DNA from: Ectopseudomonas chengduensis
Lineage (GTDB): Bacteria; Pseudomonadota; Gammaproteobacteria; Pseudomonadales; Pseudomonadaceae
Direction: 5' to 3'
Assembly: GCF_015712065.1 (NCBI RefSeq)
Contig: NZ_JACFYZ010000014.1
Coordinates: forward strand, 1-64,000
DNA: 64,000 nucleotides
Below, piece after piece: positions 1 to 5,609 of the stretch (position 1 is the stretch's first letter; each line of letters starts with the position of its first letter). The position numbers and the translations under genes are program-made. The notes beneath the pieces are model-generated. The model had not been told where the DNA came from. It ran no database searches and was given only the letters and a program-made list of their open reading frames with translations.

Positions 1-999
1 GGCATGACGGAGCAAATCTCGGTAGCCGATCAGGCTGAGCCGCTCACTGCGTTGCTGATTCTTGACGTCACCAATCACACACACTTTTTCGACACGCTGC
101 AACGATGGTTTTGGATTGGATTGGTCATCAGCGCCCTGTTCAGTGCCGCACTCGGCTGGGTGGTTGCTCGCAGTGGCCTCAAGCCTCTGCGGCAAGTCAC
201 TCGCGTGGCCTCCGGGATGTCCGCCCGATCATTGCAGGAGCGAATTCCTCTCGAACCAGTACCGCAAGAACTTCAGCAGTTAGTTCTGTCCTTCAACGCG
301 ATGCTGGCTCGACTTGAAGAGGCCTTCATTCGACTCTCCAACTTCTCGGCGGACATCGCACACGAACTACGAACGCCCGTCAGCAACCTCATGACCCATA
401 CTGAGGTGGTCTTGAGCCATAAGCGCGACATCACCGCATACGAGGAGAACCTCTACTCCAACTTGGAAGAATTGAAGCGCATGTCTCGAATGATTGATGA
501 CATGCTGTTCTTGGCCAAGGCTGATAATGGCTTAATCATCCCAGAGCAGGCCAGGATCGAACTGGCTGACGTAGTCTACAAGCTGTTTGACTACTACCAC
601 CTCCTAGCCGAAGAGCGTGGCATTGAGCTATCGCTCACAGGCACAGGCCAAGCGCAGGGGGATCGGCTGATGCTTGATCGCGCGCTATCCAATTTGCTAT
701 CTAATGCGCTGCGCTACACGCCGGCGGGAAAGACAATTTCGGTTCTGATCCGCCAGGCAGCGGACTCAACCACATTCAGCATCGAGAACCCAGGGGACAC
801 AATCAGCTCAGAGCATCTAGAGAAGCTCTTCGACCGCTTTTACCGGGTCGACCCCGCTCGGCGGGAGGGAAGCCCGAGCAACGCCGGGCTCGGACTTGCC
901 ATCACCCGGTCCATCATTGAGGCTCACAAAGGCCGCATCTGGTGCACCTCAGCCGCTGGCCTCACGGGCTTTCACATCGAATTGCCCCATTCCAGATGA
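1..999 (+). CDS. Heavy-metal-type sensor histidine kinase, 5'-truncated by window edge
   Basis: Membrane sensor kinase of a two-component system, closest in layout to the CusS/CopS/IrlS metal-sensing group. The frame is open to the first base, so the periplasmic N-terminus is missing. Counting from the first Met, a transmembrane helix lies at about residues 34-55 and a HAMP segment at 56-108. The H-box AHELRTP (phospho-acceptor His near residue 120), the N-box around SNLLSNALRYTP, the F-box LFDRFYRVD and the G-box GLGLAITR follow. A full member has about 450-470 residues; about 331 are visible. The cognate regulator is probably upstream, outside the window. Metal sensing is inferred from the family; the ligand cannot be read here. 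Confidence 0.85.
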   Translation, partial: GMTEQISVADQAEPLTALLILDVTNHTHFFDTLQRWFWIGLVISALFSAALGWVVARSGLKPLRQVTRVASGMSARSLQERIPLEPVPQELQQLVLSFNAMLARLEEAFIRLSNFSADIAHELRTPVSNLMTHTEVVLSHKRDITAYEENLYSNLEELKRMSRMIDDMLFLAKADNGLIIPEQARIELADVVYKLFDYYHLLAEERGIELSLTGTGQAQGDRLMLDRALSNLLSNALRYTPAGKTISVLIRQAADSTTFSIENPGDTISSEHLEKLFDRFYRVDPARREGSPSNAGLGLAITRSIIEAHKGRIWCTSAAGLTGFHIELPHSR

Positions 1000-1034
1000 T
1001 GCCGGTCTGGCGGTAAGTAGGCTACAGCTAACCG

Positions 1035-1646
1035 CTAGCCCAACTTAAAAGGGTGGGTGCAACTCGACTGAGCGCAGATTGCACTCGCCATCCAGATAGG
1101 CAACGAGCGGTGAGATGACACCAGAGCACCCCATTCGCTCTCGGGTAGTAGTTTATGAAGTTTGGAAACGGCATCCCCCACGCTTGCTTCGCCAACCCAA
1201 TCCAATGCTCGAATGGCGTCTCCCGCTCCAGTAGCGCCTAGAGCCATCAACCATCGAGGCGCATACCGAATCGATACGGTGGTCTTGCCAACCTGAAGCT
1301 CCCTAGAACGTCCGTCGGTTAGAAAGACATAGCCAACTGGAACCTGTGTACTCAGCCCTAATTTATTCGCGGCACGAGCCCCGTGGTCGACCAGCACCTC
1401 ACCCAGCGCATTAGCCAGCGAGTGGACAACCTTCTCGGGTGCCGGCGGGCGCACGCCGAACCGAGTTTCGACTGCGGCAACATAAATGCCCCGAGCAACG
1501 CGAAACAGCTTTCCACCTTCGATCAGGCGAGAGAGTCCTCGCTGCACAGCATGGCGAGAACCATCGAGAGTCAGATCCGCTGCCAAGCTCAGAGAACTGA
1601 CCAGAACAGTGCCAACAAGCAATGCCCCATTGAAAAAACCTTTCAC
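1035..1646 (-). CDS. DUF6088 (AbiEi antitoxin-like) protein with signal-peptide-like N-terminus
   Basis: From about residue 29 the protein matches the DUF6088/AbiEi antitoxin-like family. It has the winged-helix start GSRHAVQRGLSRL, then KLFRVARGIYV, then the core AANKLGLSTQVPVGYVFLTDG, 203 residues in all. The first 28 residues do not look like that family. They read as a lysine followed by a hydrophobic stretch ending SLSLAADLTLDG, which resembles a secretory signal peptide. The GTG start has a strong AGGAG about 7 bases upstream. No AbiEii-type nucleotidyltransferase partner is adjacent; the next gene downstream is convergent. It may be a chimera or decayed antitoxin on the island. Function unproven. 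Confidence 0.6.
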   Translation of the reverse strand: MKGFFNGALLVGTVLVSSLSLAADLTLDGSRHAVQRGLSRLIEGGKLFRVARGIYVAAVETRFGVRPPAPEKVVHSLANALGEVLVDHGARAANKLGLSTQVPVGYVFLTDGRSRELQVGKTTVSIRYAPRWLMALGATGAGDAIRALDWVGEASVGDAVSKLHKLLPESEWGALVSSHRSLPIWMASAICAQSSCTHPFKLG

Positions 1647-1756
1647 CCGTTTACTCCTTTTGTTTGGGCATCAAACGTAATTGAATCTCAGAGAGTAGCT
1701 GGACGAGAGGCGATCCTGTAAGTCACCTTGATGGGAAAGAAACTTGATGTGGCATC

Positions 1757-1788
1757 AAGAAAAAGCCTAGCTGGGGAAGCTAGGCTTT
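1757..1788 (-). terminator. Rho-independent terminator after the element recA
   Basis: Perfect 11-bp stem AAAGCCTAGCT / AGCTAGGCTTT (1762-1772 with 1778-1788) and a 5-base loop. Reading on the minus strand it is followed by a T-rich run (CTTTTTCTT). It lies 60 bases past the stop of the element recA and would end its transcript. Confidence 0.85.
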
Positions 1789-1847
1789 ATATGGAGTAGA
1801 AACTTAACTATAGATTGTCAGCAGCGACCTTATACCGCTACGAGATA

Positions 1848-2894
1848 TCAATAGTCGTCAGCCAGCTCTTCCTGGGCTGCGAGACGTGCAGAGGTTTCAG
1901 CCTGTGGCTTAGACATCAACTTGTCGCGAATCATACCTTCCAGCTTGTCCATAGTGGGTTTGTTTTCCAACAGCCACTTGATGGTATTGGCCTTACCTTG
2001 ACCAATCTTGTTGCCTTCGAAGGAGTACCAGGCGCCGGATTTCTCAACGAAGCTATTAGAAACTGCTAGGTCAACAATCTCGCCGGCTTTGCTAATACCT
2101 TGTCCGTAGAGGATCTGGAACTCGGCCTGTCTGAATGGAGCAGCAACTTTGTTCTTGACAACTTTCACGCGGGTTTCGCTGCCGACCACCTCTTCGCCTT
2201 CCTTGACCGCACCGGTACGGCGGATGTCCAGGCGCACCGAGGCGTAGAACTTCAGGGCATTACCACCGGTGGTGGTTTCCGGACTGCCGAACATTACGCC
2301 GATTTTCATACGGATCTGGTTAATGAAGATACACATAGTGTTGGAGTTCTTCAGGTTACCAGTGATTTTCCTCATCGCCTGCGACATCATTCGAGCGGCA
2401 AGGCCAACATGGGAGTCCCCGATCTCGCCTTCGATTTCAGCCTTCGGAACAAGAGCAGCTACGGAGTCGACAACTATAACGTTGACCGCCCCCGAACGAG
2501 TCAGAATATCTACGATCTCAAGAGCCTGTTCACCAGTATCTGGCTGCGAGCAAAGAAGATCATCGATATTCACGCCAAGTTTGGCGGCATAGATTGGATC
2601 AAGGGCGTGCTCAGCATCGACGAATGCACAAGTCAAACCTTGCCGCTGAGCTTCAGCAATTACGGAAAGGGTCAGTGTGGTTTTACCAGAAGACTCAGGG
2701 CCGTAGATCTCAACGATACGACCACGTGGCAAACCACCCACGCCCAGAGCGATGTCCAGGCCAAGAGAACCGGTCGAAACAACATCGATGTCCATTGTGC
2801 GGTCGGAGCCGAGCCGCATAATGGCACCCTTACCAAACTGTTTCTCGATCTGAGAAAGAGCCATTTCCAACGCTTTGTTTTTTGCCTGATCCAT
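1848..2894 (-). CDS. recA: RecA recombinase, complete element-borne copy
   Basis: ATP-dependent strand-exchange protein and LexA co-protease, 348 residues from the ATG at 2894. That ATG aligns with the usual RecA start; a GTG 6 bases upstream is possible. Walker A is GPESSGKTT, followed by the VIVVDSVAALVP Walker B strand. Loop L1 (region after GDSHVGLAARMMSQ), loop L2 (GVMFGSPETTTGGNALKF) and an acidic C-terminus (EELADDY) are all present, so it should be functional. It is clearly divergent from the truncated native copy beside it, for example MRLGSDRTMDIDVV against MRMGDHERQAIPAI. I see no CTG-N10-CAG LexA box in the 90 bases upstream. It lies in line with the native SOS-controlled promoter and may be read from it. 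Confidence 0.93.
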   Translation of the reverse strand: MDQAKNKALEMALSQIEKQFGKGAIMRLGSDRTMDIDVVSTGSLGLDIALGVGGLPRGRIVEIYGPESSGKTTLTLSVIAEAQRQGLTCAFVDAEHALDPIYAAKLGVNIDDLLCSQPDTGEQALEIVDILTRSGAVNVIVVDSVAALVPKAEIEGEIGDSHVGLAARMMSQAMRKITGNLKNSNTMCIFINQIRMKIGVMFGSPETTTGGNALKFYASVRLDIRRTGAVKEGEEVVGSETRVKVVKNKVAAPFRQAEFQILYGQGISKAGEIVDLAVSNSFVEKSGAWYSFEGNKIGQGKANTIKWLLENKPTMDKLEGMIRDKLMSKPQAETSARLAAQEELADDY

Positions 2895-2990
2895 TCTCAC
2901 CGACCACTCAGATTAGGATTAATCGAATATTGCTGATTAGCTTAGGGCGTACCCCTTGTGAAGAAGGGAGACCTCCTAAGTGAACCAAAA

Positions 2991-3515
2991 CTACGCTGCG
3001 ATTCCGAATACTGCATCCTGCAGACCGACGTGCATGTCACCCATTTCGCCTTCGATTTCCGCCTTGGGCACCAGAGCCGCCACGGAGTCGACGATGATCA
3101 CGTCAATGGCATTGGAGCGCACCAGCATGTCGGTGATTTCCAGCGCTTGCTCACCGGTGTCCGGTTGCGATACCAGCAGGTCATCGACGTTGACGCCGAG
3201 CTTGCCGGCATAATCCGGATCCAGTGCGTGCTCGGCATCGACGAAGGCACAGGTAGCACCAAGCTTCTGCGCTTCGGCGATCACCGATAGGGTCAGCGTG
3301 GTCTTACCGGAGGATTCCGGGCCGTAGATCTCGACGATACGGCCTTTTGGCAAACCGCCGATGCCCAGCGCGATATCCAGCCCCAACGAACCGGTGGAGA
3401 TGGCCGGAATGGCCTGACGCTCATGGTCGCCCATGCGCATGACCGCACCCTTGCCGAACTGCTTCTCGATCTGACCCAGGGCAGCCGCCAAAGCGCGCTT
3501 CTTGTTCTCGTCCAT
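2991..3515 (-). pseudogene. recA: Native recA, truncated at about codon 170 by the integrated element
   Basis: The ATG at 3515 has GAGG 6 bases upstream and opens a standard Pseudomonas RecA N-terminus (MDENKKRALAAALGQIEKQF). Homology continues through Walker A (GPESSGKTT) and Walker B (VIIVDSVAALVP) to GDMHVGLQ. It then changes to DAVFGIAA and a TAG stop. The DNA-binding loops L1/L2 and the C-terminal domain are lost, so it cannot be a working recombinase. It keeps the N-terminal polymerisation helix and part of the ATPase core. A standard RecA here has about 346 residues; about 174 remain. The gene still sits next to pncC, the normal chromosomal position of recA. Confidence 0.9.
3011..3023. 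other. Element/recA junction with a small inverted repeat
   Basis: The break in RecA homology falls within CTGCA-TCC-TGCAG, a perfect 5-bp inverted repeat with a 3-base spacer (3011-3015 and 3019-3023). This is the geometry of a small recombinase core, although a chance palindrome cannot be excluded. The host side begins with the CAG codon for Gln of GDMHVGLQ. The matching junction at the other end of the element is outside the window, so the true attachment core cannot be delimited. Confidence 0.45.
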
Positions 3516-3559
3516 TACCATCCTCACGTATTAACAAGGGCCTCGAGGGCCGCCAACAA

Positions 3560-3575
3560 CTGTATAAGTAGCCAG
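3560..3575 (-). promoter_or_regulatory. LexA (SOS) box of the native recA promoter
   Basis: CTGTATAAGTAGCCAG fits the CTG-N10-CAG LexA consensus and is close to the usual Pseudomonas recA operator. On the minus strand a TTGCCC -35-like hexamer lies upstream with a 17-base spacer to TACTTA, so LexA would cover the -10 region. The promoter now drives the truncated recA and, by read-through, probably the element recA about 90 bases further on. Confidence 0.85.
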
Positions 3576-3602
3576 TATTATTCCACAGGGCAAGTCGCCC
3601 GC

Positions 3603-4103
3603 CTACCCCACAAGCGGATTTTCCTCCGCCAACAGGCGCAGAAGCCCCGCCAGAGCGGCCTCGACCGTTTGTCGGCGCACCTCATCACGGTTACCAGCGA
3701 ACTGCTTGCGCACACTGAAAAGACGCTCGCCATCGCCCCAGGCCAACCAGACGGTACCGACCGGTTTCTCCACGGAGCCACCGCCCGGCCCCGCCACCCC
3801 ACTGACAGCCACCGCATAGCGCGCCCCGCTATTGGCCTGAGCGCCCCGCACCATCGCCTCGACCACCTCCCGGCTAACGGCGCCCACACTGGTGAAAAAG
3901 TCGGCACATACAGCCAACTGCTTGGTTTTCTGGGCGTTGGAGTACGTCACATAGCCAGCCTCGAACCAGGCCGAACTGCCGGGGATACGAGTGATCGCCT
4001 CGGCGATACCGCCGCCTGTACAAGACTCTGCAGTGGTGACCTGGGCAGCTTGCGCCTGCAATGCTGCACCCAGTTGTTCGGCCAGTTGGCTGATTCTGTC
4101 CAT
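3603..4103 (-). CDS. pncC: Nicotinamide-nucleotide amidohydrolase PncC (CinA C-terminal domain)
   Basis: Deamidates nicotinamide mononucleotide to nicotinate mononucleotide, recycling the pyridine product of NAD-dependent ligase. It is a stand-alone CinA-type domain of 166 residues without the N-terminal MoCF-like domain of full CinA. The typical motif TTAESCTGGGIAEAITRIPGS and the later GVAGPGGGSVEKPVGTVW are both present. The ATG at 4103 is preferred because GAGGAG lies 5 bases upstream; a GTG two codons earlier has no space for a ribosome site. It is the usual neighbour of recA in Pseudomonas and ends just before the recA promoter. Confidence 0.93.
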   Translation of the reverse strand: MDRISQLAEQLGAALQAQAAQVTTAESCTGGGIAEAITRIPGSSAWFEAGYVTYSNAQKTKQLAVCADFFTSVGAVSREVVEAMVRGAQANSGARYAVAVSGVAGPGGGSVEKPVGTVWLAWGDGERLFSVRKQFAGNRDEVRRQTVEAALAGLLRLLAEENPLVG

Positions 4104-4213
4104 ATCCACTCCTCACTCATCGAACGGCAAACCCTACACAGCTTGCCTGCCAGTGGAAACGGCAAAGTTCGTCTACTGTTATCACGGGCTAGGGTGCAAT
4201 AGGAGGCACTGCG

Positions 4214-5518
4214 ATGTGGCTTTCACGGAACAAGGAACACAAGGACGCGCAGGATCAGGGAGCGGCAGAGCTACAGGCCATTCGCCAATCGATGGCGATG
4301 ATCGAGTTCACCCCGGACGGCATCATCCTCGACGCCAACCCAGCCTTCCTCGGCGTGGTGAATTACCGCCTGGAAGAGATCGTCGGCAAGCACCATCGTC
4401 TGTTCTGCTCCCGCAACCTGAGCGAGAGCCTCGCCTATCAACAGTTCTGGCAGCGCCTGCGCCAAGGCGAGCACTTCAGCGATCGCTTTCCAAGGCTGAC
4501 GCAAGACGGCAAGGAGGTCTGGCTGGAAGCGACCTACATGCCAATCCGGGATGATCAGGGCTCGGTGACCAAGGTAATGAAGATCGCCACCGACATCACC
4601 CGCCAGGTAGCGGCCGAACATATGCACGAGAGCTACATCAAGGCCATCGACCGCTCCATGGCGGTGATCGAGTTCAACCTCGAGGGTGAGGTAGTGAGTG
4701 CCAACCAGAACTTCCTCGATCTGATGGGCTATCGCCGCGACGATGTGATCGGCCAGCATCACCGGCTCTTCTGCCTGGCCGAGGACAGCCGCAGCGATGA
4801 CTACCGTCAGTTCTGGGCTCGCTTGAACAAAGGCGAGTTCATGTCCGATCGTTTTCGCCGCGTGACCAAACAAGGCCAGCAGGTCTGGCTGCGTGCCACC
4901 TACAACCCCCTTTACGACGCCAACGGCCGCGTCTATGGCGTAGTGAAATTCGCCAGCGACATCACCGCCCAGGTCGAGCGCCGCGACTCGGAGGCTGCCG
5001 CTGCCCAGCTGGCTCATGACATCGCCAAGGAGACCGATGTTTCCGCCGATCACGGCACGCGCACAGTGGCCCAGACCGTCGCGGTGGTCGCCGATATTGC
5101 CAGTGAACTGGCTCATGTGGCCGAACAGATAGAAGGCCTTAACAAACAATCCGAGCAGATCACCAGCATCGTTCAGGTAATTCGCAGTATTGCCGACCAG
5201 ACCAATCTGCTGGCACTCAACGCAGCCATCGAAGCGGCGCGTGCCGGTGAACAGGGTCGCGGCTTCGCCGTAGTGGCCGATGAAGTGCGTCAACTGGCCT
5301 CGCGAACCAGCCAGGCCACCCAGGAGATCAATGGCGTCGTTCAGCAGAACCAGAACCTTACGCGCAACGCAGTGGCCAGCATGGCAACCACGCGAGAGCG
5401 TGCACGTACCGGCGTAGACCTGGCCAACCAGGCTGGTGAAGTGATCCGCGAGATACGCAGCGAGTCGCAGCGCGTGGTCGAGGCTGTGGCCCAGTTCTCG
5501 GTGACCTTCACCGACTGA
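4214..5518 (+). CDS. PAS-PAS methyl-accepting chemotaxis-like signal transducer (BdlA-like)
   Basis: Soluble receptor of 434 residues with two PAS domains (about 20-130 and 142-250) and a short MCP signalling hairpin. Both PAS domains carry a KHHRLFC or QHHRLFC sequence in the middle. The conserved MCP tip is at about 328-370 (ADQTNLLALNAAIEAARAGEQGRGFAVVADEVRQL). There is no transmembrane helix or HAMP, so it should be cytoplasmic. The layout matches Pseudomonas BdlA, a biofilm-dispersal sensor, but PAS-PAS-MCP paralogues are common and the exact role is inferred. The C-terminal arm after the tip is only about 70 residues. AGGAGG precedes the ATG. It has its own intergenic promoter region and stands between pncC and mutS. 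Confidence 0.88.
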   Translation: MWLSRNKEHKDAQDQGAAELQAIRQSMAMIEFTPDGIILDANPAFLGVVNYRLEEIVGKHHRLFCSRNLSESLAYQQFWQRLRQGEHFSDRFPRLTQDGKEVWLEATYMPIRDDQGSVTKVMKIATDITRQVAAEHMHESYIKAIDRSMAVIEFNLEGEVVSANQNFLDLMGYRRDDVIGQHHRLFCLAEDSRSDDYRQFWARLNKGEFMSDRFRRVTKQGQQVWLRATYNPLYDANGRVYGVVKFASDITAQVERRDSEAAAAQLAHDIAKETDVSADHGTRTVAQTVAVVADIASELAHVAEQIEGLNKQSEQITSIVQVIRSIADQTNLLALNAAIEAARAGEQGRGFAVVADEVRQLASRTSQATQEINGVVQQNQNLTRNAVASMATTRERARTGVDLANQAGEVIREIRSESQRVVEAVAQFSVTFTD

Positions 5519-5609
5519 AGAGTAATTGCGTCAGATTCGCAGCCCACGCGAGGGACGAAGTATGGGAAAATTCCCGGCTTCGTCACACCCACCGCATGTA
5601 AGGCCCGGC

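Larger units (their letters stand above)
1..3017. mobile_element. Right-hand end of an integrated element inserted in recA (left end outside window)
   Basis: The conserved order on the right (recA promoter, pncC, mutS, fdxA, rpoS) is interrupted inside recA at about 3017-3023. Left of that point the reading frame stops matching RecA, and the sequence carries a second complete recA, a DUF6088 gene and a metal-type sensor kinase. Base composition looks less GC-rich than the flanking chromosome. No integrase or second attachment site is in view, so the type of element (genomic island, ICE or transposon-like) is unknown. The missing 3' part of native recA, and normally recX, should lie beyond the left edge if this is a simple insertion. 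Confidence 0.75.

Noticed and set aside
1035..1646. A working AbiE-type toxin-antitoxin pair
   Set aside because: Only the antitoxin-like gene is present; both neighbours are accounted for by recA and a sensor kinase, with no nucleotidyltransferase toxin.
1848..3515. Two recA fragments as a sequencing frameshift of one gene
   Set aside because: The downstream copy restarts from its own N-terminus with a different sequence, so this is a second gene and not a broken single frame.
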